Shown piece after piece: positions 1 to 10,651 of a stretch of DNA of 64,000 nt. The notes beneath the pieces were generated by a model. It was not told the DNA's origin. It searched no databases and saw nothing but the letters and a program-made list of their open reading frames with translations. Position numbers and translations under genes: made by a program. The stretch is from Prorocentrum cordatum. Taxonomy: Eukaryota > Sar > Dinophyceae > Prorocentrales > Prorocentraceae. Each line of letters begins with the position of its first letter. Position 1 is the stretch's first letter. The stretch spans positions 100,199-164,198 of the forward strand of contig CAUYUJ010016478.1 in assembly GCA_963575745.1 (NCBI GenBank), in the 5' to 3' direction.

Positions 1-2870
1 TGCCAGGGGGGCTGCGATCTGCGAACCTGTCGCCACTTTCGAGGGCTGCTGGTGGGTCCTGCGGGGTGAGGCACCGCGCAGGTCCGAGGTAGACCTCGCC
101 GTCCCTGGGGGGCTGCGATCTGCAAAACTGTCGCCATTTTCGAGGGCTGCTGGTGGGTCCTGCGGAGTGAGGCACCGCGCAGATCTGAGGTAGACCTCGC
201 CGTGCCTGGGAGGCTGCGATCTGCGAAGCTATCGCTACTTCCGAGGGCTGCTGGTGGGTCCTGCGGAGTGAGGCGCCGCGCAGATCTGAGCGGGACCTCG
301 CCGTCCCTGGGGGGCTGCGATCTGCGAACCTGTCGCGACTTTCGAGGGCTGCTGGTGGGTCCTGCGGAGTGAGGCACCGCGCAGATCCGAGCGGGACCTC
401 GCCGTGCCTGGGGGGCTGCGATCTGCGAAACCGTCGCCACTTTCGAGGGCTGCTGGTGGGTCCCGCGGACTGAGGCACCGCGCAGATCTGAGCGGGACCT
501 CGCCGTGCCTGGGGGGCTGCGATCTGCGAACTTGTCACCACTTTCGAGGGCTGCTGGTGGGTCCTGCGGAGTGAGGCACCGCGCGGATCTGAGCGGGACC
601 TCGCCGTCCATGAGGGGCTGCGATCTGCGAAACTGTCGCCACTTTCGAGGGCTGCTGGTGGGTCCTGCGGAGTGAGGCACCGCGCAGGTCTGAGCGGATC
701 CTCGCCGTGCCTGGGGGGCTGCGATCTGCGAAACCGTCGCCATTTTCGAGGGCTGCTGGTGGGTCCAGCGGAGTGAGGCACCCCGCGGATCTGAGGTAGA
801 CCTCGCCGTCCCTGGGGGGCTGCGATCTGCGAAGCTGTCGCCACCTTCGAGGGCTGCTGGTGGGTCCTGCGGAGTGAGGCACCGCGCAGATCTGAGCGGG
901 ACCTCCCGGTCCCTGTGGGGCTGCCATCTGCGAAACTATCGCCACTTTCGAGGGATGCTGGTGGGTCCAGCGGAGTGAGGCACCCCGCGGATCTGAGGCG
1001 GACCTCGCCGTCCTTGCGGGTCTGCGATCTGCGAAACTGTCGCCACTTTCGAGGGCTGCTGGTGGGTCCAGCGGAGTGAGGCACCGCGCGGATCTGAGCG
1101 GGACCTCGCCGTCCCTGGGGGGCTGCGTTCTGCGAAACTGTCGCCACTTTCGAGGGCTGCTGGTGGGTCCTGCGGAGTGAGACACCGCGCGGATCTGAGC
1201 GGGACCTCGCCGTCCCTGGGGGGCTGCGATCTGCGAAACTGTCGCCACTTTCGAGGGCTGCTGGAGGGTCCTGCGGATGAGGCACCGCGCGGATCTGAGC
1301 GGGACCTCCCCGTCCCTGGGGTGCTGCGATCTGCGAACTTGTCGCCACTTTCGAGGGCTGCTGGTTGCTCCAGCGGAGTGAGGCACCGCGCGGATCTGAG
1401 CGGGACCTCGCCGTCCCTGTGGGGCTGCGATCTGCGAAGCTGTCGCCACTTTCGAGGGCTGCTGGTGGGTCCTGCGGAGTGAGGCACCGTGCAGATCTGA
1501 GCGGGACCTCGCCGTCCCTGGGGGCTGCGATCTGCGAAACGTCGCCACTTTCGAGGGCTGCTGGTGGGTCCTGCGGAGTGAGGCACCGCGCGACCTGAGC
1601 GAGACCTCGCCGTCCCTGGGGGGCTGCGATCTGCGAAACTGTCGCCACTTTCGAGGGCTGCTGGTGGGTCCTGCGGAGTGAGGCACCGCGCGGATCTGAG
1701 CGGGACCTCGCCGTCCCTGGGGGGCTGCGATCTGCGAAACTGTCGCCACTTTCGAGGGCTGCTGGTGGGTCCTGCGGAGTGAGGCACCGCGCAGATCTGA
1801 GCGGACCTCGCCGTCCCTGGGGGCTGCGATCTGCGAAACTGTCCCCACTTTCGAGGGCTGCTGGTGGGTCCATCGGAGTGAGGCACCGCGCAAATCTGAG
1901 CGGGACCTCGCCGTGCCTGGGAGGCTGCGATTTGCGAAACCGTCGCCACTTTCGAGGGTTGCTGGCGGGTCAGGCGGAGTGAGGCACCGCGCAGATCTGA
2001 GCGGGACCTCGCCGTCCCTGGGGGGCTGCGATCTGCGAAGCTGTCGCCACTTTCGAGGGCTGCTGGTGGGTCCAGTGGAGTGAGGCACCTCGCAGATCTG
2101 AGCGGGACCTCGCCGTGCCTGGGGCTGCGATCTGCGAAACTGTCGCCAGTTTCGAGGGCTGCTGGTGGGTCCAGCGGAGTGAGGCACCGCGCAGATCTGA
2201 GCGGGACCTCGCCGTGCCTGGGGGGCTGCGATTTGCGAAACTGTCGCGACTTTCGAGGGCTGCTTGTGGGTCCAGCGGAGTGAGGCACCGCGCAGATCTG
2301 AGCGGGACCTCGCCGTCCTTCGGGGGCTGCGATCTGCGAAACCGCTGCATTTTTCTAGGGCTGCTTGGGGGGCCAGCATAGCGATCTGCGGAACTGTCGC
2401 CACTTTCGAAGGCTGCTGGCGGGTCCAGCGGAGTGAGGCACTGTGCAGATCTGAGCGGGACCTCGCCGTCCCTGGGGGGCCGCGATCTGCGAAACTGTCG
2501 CCACATTCGAGGGCTGCTGGTGGGTCCAGCGGAGTGAGGCACCGCGCAGATCTGAGCGGGACCTTGCCGTCCCTGAGGGGCTGCGATCTGCGAAACTGTC
2601 GCCACATTCGAGGGCTGCTGGTGGGTCCTGCGGAGTGAGGCACCGCGCAGCTCTGAGCGGGACCTTGCCGTGCCTGGGGGGCTGCGATCTGCAAAATTGT
2701 TCCCACTTTCGAGGGCTGCTGGTGGGTCCTGCGGAGTTTTGGGGGCTGCGATCTGCGAAACCGTCGCAACTTTCGAAGGCTGGTGGCGGGTTCAGCGGAG
2801 CGAGGCACCCGGCAGATCTGAGCGAGACATCGCAATTCTTTGGGGGCTGCGAGCCTCACGACTGCCGCTC
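1..2870. repeat. 101-bp tandem array, about 28 copies, open at the left edge
   Basis: Each unit begins near GGCTGCGATCTGCGAAA and contains CACTTTCGAGGGCTGCTGG and GAGGCACCGCGC. Unit starts near 10, 111 and 212 give a 101-bp period. Copies differ by point changes and 1-2 bp indels, so three successive units cycle through the frames and long frames open on both strands; these are not genes. The final units near 2700-2870 diverge and the array ends before 2880. One partly truncated unit (about 2340-2400) marks an internal deletion. Confidence 0.95.
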
Positions 2871-3880
2871 GCAGAAGTATATGCGCCCATGTCACGTCAT
2901 CACCTCCGGATAACGTCTCCCAAGCGACTCATGCCCCGCATTGCGCAGGGGTTGGGTACGTCGCAAGGGATTTTTTCTAACTATCTTTTCGGGTCGGTCG
3001 ATTTTTAAATCCCTCTATCCCTGAGGTTTTCAAAGGTTTTCGACATGAGCGCGCGACGACGTGCATGTGTTCACTTCGTCCCGTTTTTGTTGTTGTTTTT
3101 TGGGGGTGGAAAGTTGCTGGTTTTTGATACACGAATGTGCTCGCATGGTATTTTCTCTGCAGAGGATGAGGGGGGAATCGTTACCAGCCTGCCTGGGATG
3201 TTACGAGTTCATATTTCGGATGGACGATTGGGCAACATCGCATGTAAATTGGAATGCGAAAAAGGGCGTTGGTTAAATCCGGCGGGGGGGTATATCCTAA
3301 TGTTTTGAACAGGAGAACATCTACTTAGCAGTCTATGTCGTGGAATCTATGTTTGTGAAACCGGTGTGGTGCGGTATATGTGATTGTGCAATGTATGTGG
3401 TGCAATCTATGTGGTGCAATTTGGGTTGTGCAATCCATGTGGTACAATATATATATATATAGATATATATCGATAGTGAGTTTTTTCGTGCAATCTATGT
3501 GGTGCAGTCCGACGGCGGCGACGGGCGGCGACGAGGCGGCAACGGGGCGGCGACGAGGCGGCGACGGGGCAACGATGGCGGCCATATAGGGCCCAGACTG
3601 GAGACGCGGCCCAGACGGCGGGCGGCAACGAGGCGGTGACGGTGCCGCCACAGCGGCCACATAGCCGCCAAACCGAATCGGGGGCGGACAGAACCCCCAC
3701 AACAGTGACATGTCGATTAGTGAAGTGTCCGTTTTCGGCTCTCGAGAGGGCGCCGCGGCCGTTATTTTCCAGGCTTGCGCCCGCCAGGTTTGGGCCTCAG
3801 GTCGTTTTCACTAAACCACGTTTTACTAAAGGGAGGTCTGTCCATCCCCGACCGAAGACACGGCCCAGTTCCTTAGGACG
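2871..3880. other. mixed sequence without a recognisable gene
   Basis: About 3365-3480 holds a degenerate 13-14 bp repeat built on TGTGGTGCAATC, ending in an (AT)n run. About 3515-3660 holds GGCGGCGACGAG-type repeats. An 87-codon frame at 3045-3308 (plus) shows no domain or coding signal that I recognise. Confidence 0.5.
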
Positions 3881-3882
3881 GA

Positions 3883-4065
3883 AGTGAGAATCCCTAAGTT
3901 GTTTTGGGAATCGAAGACGCCCACGGCGAATCACCGCCACCCCCTGCCTTTTCAGAAGCGCCCCTGTGGCCGAACGTTGAGGCCAGACCTGCCAATCGGA
4001 CCATGTGTTCCCCGAATCGGTTTGGAAAGCCTTCGGGGAACACGTGGGCATCTTGAAGGTCATCT
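3883..4065 (+). repeat. dispersed repeat X, copy 1 (forward)
   Basis: Contains GCGAATCACCGCC, CCCCCTGCCTTTT, GTGGCCGAACG, GACCATGTGTTCCCCGAATC and CTTCGGGGAACACGTGGGC. The same order of motifs recurs inverted at about 6735-6895, direct at about 6966-7110 and, diverged, at about 44998-45135. In each case it sits at the edge of a low-complexity block, so it behaves as the end of a mobile or amplified unit. Confidence 0.8.
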
Positions 4066-5335
4066 TGGCCGCCTGGAGGCCATTTTGACCCTTTCGGGCC
4101 TTCTTGGGGGACGTCTTGGAGGGCTCTTGGGCCGTCTTGGAGGCCACCTTGAGCGTCTTGGAGGCCTCTTCGGTCGTCTTGGGGGCCTCTTGGGGCCGTC
4201 TTGAGCCTCTTGGGCGATCTTTGGGGGCACTTGGGCCGTCGCGGGCCGTCGGAAGGCCGAAACAAACAAATGCCACACTCCTTCAAAAACTCATGGGAAA
4301 TCAATGGTTTTGGCCTTTTCGGGCCTTCCTGGAGGCCCTCTTGGAGGCCGTCTTGGGCCGTCTTGGGCCATCTTAGTGCCATCTTCGGCCATCTTGGTGG
4401 GCCCCTGGCCGGTCCGACGCCTTCGGAAGCCGTTCGGGGGGCCTCTCTGAGCCGACTTGGGGCCCTCTTGGGTTGCTCCAGGGCCGTCTTGGAGGCCATC
4501 TTGGACGTCTTAAAAGCCTCCTGGGCCGTCTGGGGGGCCTCTTGGGGCCGTCTTGGGGGCCTCTTGGGCCGTTCTGGGGCCATCTTGGAGGCCTCTTGGG
4601 CGATCTTGGGGCGATCTTTGGGGGCTCTTGGGCCGTCTCGGGCCGTCGGAATGCCGAAAAGACGCAACTGCCACAATCCTATGAAAACATGGAATAATAC
4701 GTGTTTTTTGCCTTTCTGGTTTTCCTGGAGGCCCTCTTGGAGACATCCGTCTTGGGCCAGCTTCGAGCCAACTTCGGCCATCTTGGTGGGCTCCTGGCCC
4801 GTCTGACGCCGTCGGAAGCCGTCTTGGGGGCCTTTCTGGGCCGACTTGGGGCCTTCTTGGGGTGCTCCAGGGCCGTCTTGGAGGCCATCTTGGACGTTTG
4901 GAGGCCTTTTGGGTTGTCTTTGTGTCCTCTTGTGGCCGTCTTCGGGGCCTCTTGGGCAGTCCTGAGGCCATCTTGGAGGCCTCTTGGGCTCTGTGGGGGC
5001 GATCTTGGGGGCCTCTTGGGCCGTCTTGGGTCGTAGGAAAGCCGAGAAGAAGCGAATGCCAAAATCCTTCAAAAACAAAAGGACGATTAATGATTTTGGC
5101 CTCTTCGGGCCCTCCTGTAGGACCTCTTGGAGGCCTCTTGGGCCGTTTGGGAGGCTTCTGGGGGGCCTCTTGGGCCGTTTTCGGCCGTCTTGGACTCTCT
5201 TGGGCCGTATGGGAGGCCGTCTTGGACCATCTTGGGCAGACTTGGAGACCATCTTGGACCATCTTGGAGGCCATCTTGGGCCACCGTGGCCATCTTGGAG
5301 GCCATCTTGGGCCATCTTGAGCGACAAATTGGGGA
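4066..5335 (+). repeat. degenerate TTGGGCCGTC / TTGGAGGCC array, forward orientation
   Basis: Units of 9-10 bp alternate TTGGGCCGTC with TTGGAGGCC in higher-order blocks. Short AT-richer spacers recur (ATGCCACACTCCTTCAAAAA near 4270, similar near 4670 and 5055), so a larger unit of about 390-400 bp is also repeated. Long frames read as Leu/Gly/Trp-rich on one strand and Pro/Arg/Lys-rich on the other; I do not treat them as genes. Confidence 0.85.
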
Positions 5336-5515
5336 ATTGTGCTCCTTTCTGGGTGGCCGGCGGGACGGGCCGAAGCCCCAGGGGTCTGCCGCCCCCTGTC
5401 GATTCATCGCAGTCGGTTTTGGTTTTGGTTTTGGTTCTTTTTCCAAAAGAACTCCCCCTGGGGCTTCGGCGCGTTCCGCCGGGGTCCCAGAAGGCCGTGT
5501 AAACCACCTCAGCGT
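5336..5515 (-). repeat. dispersed repeat X core, inverted
   Basis: The reverse complement of 5388-5410 reads GCGATGAATCGACAGGG followed by GGCGGC. It is flanked by CGGTTTTGGTTTTGGTTTTGG. The same core is at 6943-6965 and 26226-26248 on the plus strand. It sits between the forward and reverse repeat blocks, near the centre of the inverted structure. Confidence 0.75.
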
Positions 5516-6734
5516 CCACACAAAATCCTCCAAGACGGCTCAAGATGGCCTCCAATATGGTCACGTTGGCCCAAGATAACCTCCAAGATGGCCCAAGATT
5601 GCCTCCAAGTCCGCCCAAGATGGTCGAAGACGGCCCCCAATATGGCCCAAGAGAGACCAAGATACCTCCACGTTCGCCCAAGAGGCCTCCAAGACGGTCC
5701 AAGACAACCCATGAGGCCCCCAAGAGGTCCTCAAGGAGGGCCCGAAGATGCCAACATCATTGATTTTTTTTATGGGTTTTTGAAGGATTTTGGCATGTGC
5801 TTCTTCTCGGCATTCCGACGGCTCAGAGGGCCCCAAGACGGTCTCAAGAGGGCTCCAAGACGGGCCAAGAGGCCTCCAAGACGCCCAAGATGGCCTCCAA
5901 GACGGCCCTGGAGCACCCCAAGAAGGCCCCAAGTCGGCCCAGAGAGGCCCCCCAAACGGCTTCCGACGGCGTCAGACGGGCCAGGCGCCCGCCAAGATGG
6001 CCGAAGTTGGCTTTAGGCTAGCCCAAGACGACCCAAGAGGCCTCCAAGAGGGCCTGCCTCCAGGAAGGCCAGAAAAGCCAAAAACACCTGATGTTCCTAA
6101 GGTTTTTGAAGGATTGTGGCATTTGCGTCTTTTCGGCATTCCGACGGCCCGAGACGGCCCAAGAGCCCCCAAAGATCGCCCCAAGATCGCCCAAGAGGCC
6201 TCCAAGATGGCCCCAGAACGGCCCAAGAGGCCCCCAAGACAGCCCCAAGAGGCTCCCAAGACGGCTCAGGAGGCCTTGAAGACATCCAAGATGGCCTCCA
6301 AGACGGCCCTGGAGCAACCCAAGAGGGCCCCAAGTCGGCTCAGAGAGGCCCCCCAAACGGCTTCCGAAGGCGTCGGACGGGTCAGGAGCCCACCAGGACT
6401 GCCGAAGATGGCACTAAGATGGCCCAAGACGGCCCAAGAGGCCTCCAAGAGGGCCTCCAGAAAGGCCCGAAAAGGCCCAAATCGTTGGTTTCCCATGAGT
6501 TTCTGAAGGATTGTGGCATTTGCGTCTTTTCGGCCTTCCGACGGCCCGAGACGGCCCAGTAGCCCCCAAAGATCGCCCACGAGTTCTCCAGTATGGCCCC
6601 AGAACGGCCCAAGAGGCCCCCAAGACGGCCCCACGAGGCCCCCAAGACGGCCCAGGAGCCCTCCAAGACGCTCAAGATGGCCTCCAAGACTGCCCTGGAG
6701 CACCCCAAGAAGGGCCCAAGTCGGCCCAGTCTCG
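5516..6734 (-). repeat. the same degenerate array in inverted orientation
   Basis: Here the plus strand reads GGCCTCCAAGACGGCCCAAG-type repeats, the reverse complement of the block at 4066-5335, including the inverted AT-richer spacer (CTGAAGGATTGTGGCATTTG near 6506). Together the two blocks make an imperfect inverted repeat of about 1.2 kb per arm. Confidence 0.85.
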
Positions 6735-6895
6735 CCCACTGTGTTCCCCGAACGCTTTCAAAACCGATTCGGGGAACACATGGTCCGATAGCTTGGCAGG
6801 CCTCTGGCCACAACGTTCGGCCACATAGGCGTTTCTAAAAAGGCAGGGGGCGGCGGTGATTCGCCGTGGGCGTCTTCGATCGTTGTTTTTGGAAC
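6735..6895 (-). repeat. dispersed repeat X, inverted copy
   Basis: Plus-strand motifs CCGATTCGGGGAACACATGG, CGTTCGGCCACATAGG, AAAAAGGCAGGGGGCGGCGG and TTCGCCGTGGGCGTCTTCGA are the reverse complement of copy 1. With copy 1 it gives the 3.88-6.90 kb block terminal inverted repeats of about 150 bp. Confidence 0.8.
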
Positions 6896-6899
6896 AAGA

Positions 6900-7110
6900 A
6901 GCAAACCAAAAAGCGAAATCGTCTAGCACGCCAGGCACCCCTGCGATAAATCGACAGGGGGCGGCCTATGGCGAATCACCGCCGCCCCCTGCCTTTTTGG
7001 AAGTGCCTATGTGGCCGAACGTCGAGGCCAGACCTGCCAAGCTATCGGATCATGTGTTCCCCGAATCGGTTTGGAAAGTCTTCGGGGAACACGTGGGCAT
7101 CTTGAAGGTC
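6900..7110 (+). repeat. dispersed repeat X, core plus direct copy, with internal hairpin
   Basis: Contains CTAGCACGCC and the core GATAAATCGACAGGG, then GCGAATCACC and the end motifs of copy 1. CAGGGGGCGGC (6955-6965) pairs perfectly with GCCGCCCCCTG (6981-6991) around a 15-nt loop. The segment from about 6888 resembles about 26165-26250. Confidence 0.75.
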
Positions 7111-7915
7111 ATCTTGGCCGTCGGGAGGCCATTTTGACCCTTTCGGGCCTTCTTGGAGGACGTCTTGGAGGGCTCCTGGGCCGTCTTGGAGGCCATCTTG
7201 AGCGTCTTGGAAGCCTCTTGGGCCGTCTTGGGGGCCTCTTGGGGCCGTCTTGGGCCTATTGGGCGATCTTTGGGGCACTTGGGCCGTCTCGGGCCGTCGG
7301 AAGGCAGAAAAAAAACAAATGCCACAATCCTTCAAAAACTCATGAGAAACCGCTGATTTTGGTTTTTTCGGGCCTTTCTGGAGGCCCTCTTGGAAGCCTC
7401 TTGGGCCGTCTTGGGCCATCTTAGTGCCATCTTCGGCAGTCCTGGTGGGCTCCTGACCCGTCCGACGCCGTCGGAAGCCGTTTGGGGGGCCTCTCTGGGC
7501 CGACTTTGGGCCTTTTTGGAATGCTCCAGGGCCGTCTTGGAGGCCATCTTGGGTGTCTTAAAGGCCCCCTGGGCCGTCTTGGGGGCCTCTTGGGGCCGTC
7601 TTGGGGGCCTCTTGGGCCGTTCTGGGCCCATCTTGGAAGCCTCTTAGGCAATCTTTGGACGATCTTTGGGTGCTCTTGGGCCGTCTCGGGCCGTCGTAAG
7701 GCCGAAAAGGCGCAAATGCCCAAATCCTTCAACAACCTTAGGAACATCAGTGTTTTTGGCCTTTTCTGGCCTTCCTGGGGGCCCTCTTGGAGGCCGTCTT
7801 GGGCCAGCCTCGAGCCAACTTCGGCCATCTTGGTGGGTTCCTGGCCCGTCTGACGCTGTCGGGAGCCGTCTTGGGGGCCTCTCTGAACCGACTTGGGGTC
7901 CTCCTGGGGCGCTTC
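7111..7915 (+). repeat. third TTGGGCC-type array, forward orientation
   Basis: Same degenerate units and ATGCCACAATCCTTCAAAAA spacer (about 7319) as the first block. It ends about 7915, where unique sequence begins. Confidence 0.85.
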
Positions 7916-8635
7916 GGGCACTAAAGGGAGCTGGGGCAAAGGCGAGAGATAGCGAGCGTTTGTCCGCGGCCGTTTGTGTTCAAGCGGCCGGCCGCCGAGA
8001 TATAACTGCGCCTCATCGCGAGGCACACTACTTGCCATCGAGACCGAAAACATCTTCGCTTGAGACGGCCCGTCGCTCCCGCGACGATCTCTCACTTCTG
8101 GGACTGGCGTTATTACGGTACAACAGAGTTGGATGTGGGCTTTGCCTTAGGGGAAGCTGCTGGTTGAGCCTCCCAAGCTTCTTCAAACTTGGTAGCGGAT
8201 CTGGCCTATGGTGGTCAGCTCTTGCTCGACTCCTCACCATCCACGGCGCTATCTGGTGGACTACTGACATGGTGGAACATCAGGGTGCAGTGGGTTTGCG
8301 CGGAACAATGTACATAACCACGCACAACCGCAAGGGCACTTGCAGTGCCACCTCCGCTCTTGCGGAGGCCTCTTACATGAGTCCCACTTCCCTGCGCTAC
8401 TACACTCCTGAAGTCCACCCACCGACTCCAATGGGACAGCTTTCTTTGAAGACAACATGCATGGCAACATGCGATATGACATTGTGCCGCGCAGGCTTAC
8501 GACAAAGCACCGCGAATCCCAGCCACAAATATCCGACCACGACCTGCGGGGCCACCGGACTGGTATTACTATCTTTGGCCTTCTGTGGGTCGCTATCGGG
8601 TGTGCTGTGGGCGCGTGCGTGGTGGAGACGACGCA
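7916..8635 (+). other. unique sequence upstream of the retroelement remnant; no gene assigned
   Basis: Composition changes to non-repetitive sequence. Open frames of up to about 200 codons exist on both strands but none shows a motif I can name. It may be the 5' part of the retroelement or its leader, since Gag-like sequence starts close downstream. No long direct repeat matching sequence near 16.5 kb was seen, so no LTR is claimed. Confidence 0.35.
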
Positions 8636-8636
8636 A

Positions 8637-9390
8637 AAAACAAGCGGCCCCCACTGGAACCCTGCCGGTCAGGTACCTTTCCGTGACTTCGCTCGAGAGG
8701 TACATGCCTGGATCAACGTGACCACAGGCAATATGACCCCTCCCAACAGGCTGCAGCACTTCAGCGCGGTCTGGCAGGCCTCGCACGGACCGTGGCCATG
8801 AGAGTTCCCCCCGCAGTCATCAATTTTGGCGTCAACATTGGGGGCCCCCACACTGATGGCGTCACCTACATCATGTTCCGCCTTAGTGCGAAGTTTTAGA
8901 ACTTAGAGGAGGAACGCCAACTTAACTCGGGAGTGGCTTTCATTGACTTTCGCGTTCGTGCGGGAGAACGGACCGACCAGACATTAGCTCGCTTCGCGAT
9001 GCTCCGTTACGAGGCTGAGCCTGCAGGCTTTCGCATCCCGAACTTCCAAGTCCGAACGGCCATTCTGTTCAGGGCTTTAGAGGAGTGGGGGCGTCGCTTG
9101 CACGACAATTTCTACAGCCACTAAGCCACGAATTGCTGAGGAACCAGCAGCCATCTGATGCTTAACTGGAACACGTGAGGTCATATGCCCACATCGCCGA
9201 ACGAACCTTTGGCAGTATTGGTGGTATCTTTAGCCACGGTCACCGCGCCCGAGCCTTTCATACTGATACTAATGCTGGGCAACCTGCTACAAACGTCTGG
9301 AATGACGATCCACAACCTACAGAGACCACCACTTTATCAGCCCAAAATGGTGGTCCGCCTACGGGGTCGCAAGACTCTTTGGGCTAGATA
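8637..9390 (+). pseudogene. Gag-like capsid region, frame-disrupted
   Basis: The opening resembles the Gag N-terminus: HWNPAGQVPFRDFAREVHAW at about 8655-8715, then in another frame QQAAALQRGLAGLARTVAMR and NLEEERQLNSGVAFIDFRVR (about 8745-8960), then AERTFGSIGGIF (about 9196-9231). The helical, Arg/Glu-rich composition and the position ahead of a basic region and zinc knuckle support Gag. A TAG interrupts at 8897-8899 and a TAA at 9163-9165. The frame moves 0, 2, 1 across about 700 bp. Family identity rests on recall of dinoflagellate retroelement proteins; a profile search would decide it. Confidence 0.6.
9274..9287 (+). repeat. hairpin 1, degenerate
   Basis: GCTGG-GCAA-CCTGC; GNRA loop, central T.T mismatch; read as Ala-Gly-Gln-Pro-Ala. 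Confidence 0.5.
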
Positions 9391-9706
9391 TCAGGGAGCG
9401 TCGGCAATGGTGGCCCCCGCGCAAGCCACTGCCCTTGTAGGCTCAGCGGGGCAACCCGCCGAGTCTGATTTTGATTCTGGAACCGACATCGACGCGTCAT
9501 CAGATGACGAAGCGGGCGCCCTTGACTATTCCGGCGTGCCTACGTATCTTACATCAGAACAACAGACACACTGGCTATTTCTAGGATACCAGGAACATTG
9601 ACGCAGATGGAGACGTTTTATGAAGAAGCCAGTTCGTAAGGTACGACGTACTATCCGACGGGCCCTTAGGGTGACGGGTAAGGGTCGAGTCAAGGGTAAG
9701 GGCTAA
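9391..9706 (+). pseudogene. acidic linker followed by basic KG-rich region of Gag
   Basis: An acidic stretch (SDFDSGTDIDASSDDEAGAL, about 9466-9525) is followed after a TGA at 9599-9601 in the same frame by RRWRRFMKKPVRKVRRTIRR and GKGRVKGKG, then a TAA at 9704-9706. Acidic then strongly basic composition is usual just before a nucleocapsid zinc knuckle and suggests nucleic-acid binding. It carries the hairpin at 9446-9459. Confidence 0.5.
9446..9459 (+). repeat. hairpin 2, perfect stem
   Basis: GCGGG-GCAA-CCCGC; five Watson-Crick pairs, GCAA (GNRA) loop; read as Ala-Gly-Gln-Pro-Ala just before the acidic linker. Confidence 0.8.
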
Positions 9707-10153
9707 CGACGGCGACTGCATGGTAGAGGTATGCTGGCATTCCTGGCATCCCTTCCTGGACCGCAATGCGAACTATTTTTTGGGGCAGGTAGAGGCCGTG
9801 GACATACCTCAGAAAAGAGTAAGGGACGCTGGGGCAACCCGGAAGATGCCAACGGTAAAACCATGGAATGCGGCATCTGCCATGGCGCACAACATCGTGA
9901 ATGCCCCCGACGCGATGGGGGAGGCAAGGGCCCGTCAATACATTTGGCTCAAACCGATTTGGACGTGCAGTAGGTCGATTGGGGGGCGATATTGGCCGAC
10001 CCTGCAGACATCCTTACTGCCGTTTTCCATTTCAAGGCCGCCAGGTATCTAAGTGCAAGCATGTCCCTCGAGAGATATGCCGACGAGCTCTTCGAGGAGA
10101 TCCATGTTGGCCATAATGCGACCAACCTGGCAGACTGGCTGGGCGTGCCCGTC

Positions 10154-10167
10154 GCGGGGCAACCTGC
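10154..10167 (+). repeat. hairpin 3, one G.U
   Basis: GCGGG-GCAA-CCTGC; the central pair is a G.U wobble in RNA; Ala-Gly-Gln-Pro-Ala. Confidence 0.75.
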
Positions 10168-10222
10168 GCAGATCGAGTTCGTTGACGATTTCCATATACC
10201 CGCCGATGTAGACCGCGACGTG

Positions 10223-10236
10223 GCGGGGGCACCCGC
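10223..10236 (+). repeat. hairpin 4, perfect stem
   Basis: GCGGG-GGCA-CCCGC; loop GGCA; Ala-Gly-Ala-Pro-Ala, 56 bp after hairpin 3 in the same frame. Confidence 0.75.
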
Positions 10237-10318
10237 GGATTCTGAAGCTGCAATTCCAGCGGCATCCGGAGGTCATGGGTAGTCTTATAGACAGTGAATC
10301 ATATGACGATGACCCTCT

Positions 10319-10332
10319 GCGGGGAAACCCGC
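10319..10332 (+). repeat. hairpin 5, perfect stem, not in the AGxPA frame
   Basis: GCGGG-GAAA-CCCGC; GAAA (GNRA) loop. The open frames here read it as Arg-Gly-Asn-Pro-Arg or Cys-Gly-Glu-Thr-Arg, so the hairpin is kept although the usual peptide is not. Confidence 0.75.
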
Positions 10333-10637
10333 GAGATACTGGTGATCTTTCCGAGCGTATGCGCTGCGAACTTGGACATGACGAAGACCATCATTTCACA
10401 TTCGTTCGTGGCGCGTGGGCGATCTCTAAGCCGCCATGAGCGGTCTACAAGCCGCCCAGTTTGGAGTCGGGTGAATCGCACGGATGACGACGAAGACGAA
10501 TGGGGAGCTGAGAGTCGTCGCGTGCAGCGTTGCGGTCGCAGCTACTCGCGCGGGCATGCGCGCGCGTCCCAGCGGCGCCCGGCGCCCTCGCCCTCCTGAC
10601 ACGAGGGCCCCAAGGACACACCGCGAAGGGGGCGCTC

Positions 10638-10651
10638 GCGGGGAAACCCGC
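10638..10651 (+). repeat. hairpin 6, perfect stem
   Basis: GCGGG-GAAA-CCCGC; second GAAA loop; reads Ala-Gly-Lys-Pro-Ala in one frame that stops 24 nt later. Confidence 0.75.

Larger units (their letters stand above)
9722..10282 (+). pseudogene. degenerate CCHC-type zinc knuckle and following segment
   Basis: One frame reads GRGRGHTSEKSKGRWGNPED, then MECGICHGAQHRECPRRDGG. The Cys/His spacing is C-x2-C-x4-H-x2-C, two residues short of the canonical C-x2-C-x4-H-x4-C nucleocapsid knuckle, so zinc binding is doubtful. A TAG at 9971-9973 follows, and the frame continues to 10282 with an amphipathic stretch (MSLERYADELFEEI) and two Ala-Gly-x-Pro-Ala hairpin sites. A Gag nucleocapsid is the best reading. 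Confidence 0.6.

Noticed and set aside
535-2895. 786-codon minus-strand frame and overlapping frames in the first 2.9 kb
   Set aside because: Reading of a 101-bp tandem array; the same units open in other frames and on both strands.
3894-5723. 609-codon Pro/Arg/Lys-rich minus-strand frame
   Set aside because: Produced by 9-10 bp degenerate repeats with few stop triplets; no domain, and the mirror block gives equivalent frames.
9943-9956. Second spliced-leader-like match (TTTGGCTCAAA)
   Set aside because: Only the 3' half matches, and it lies inside the zinc-knuckle frame.
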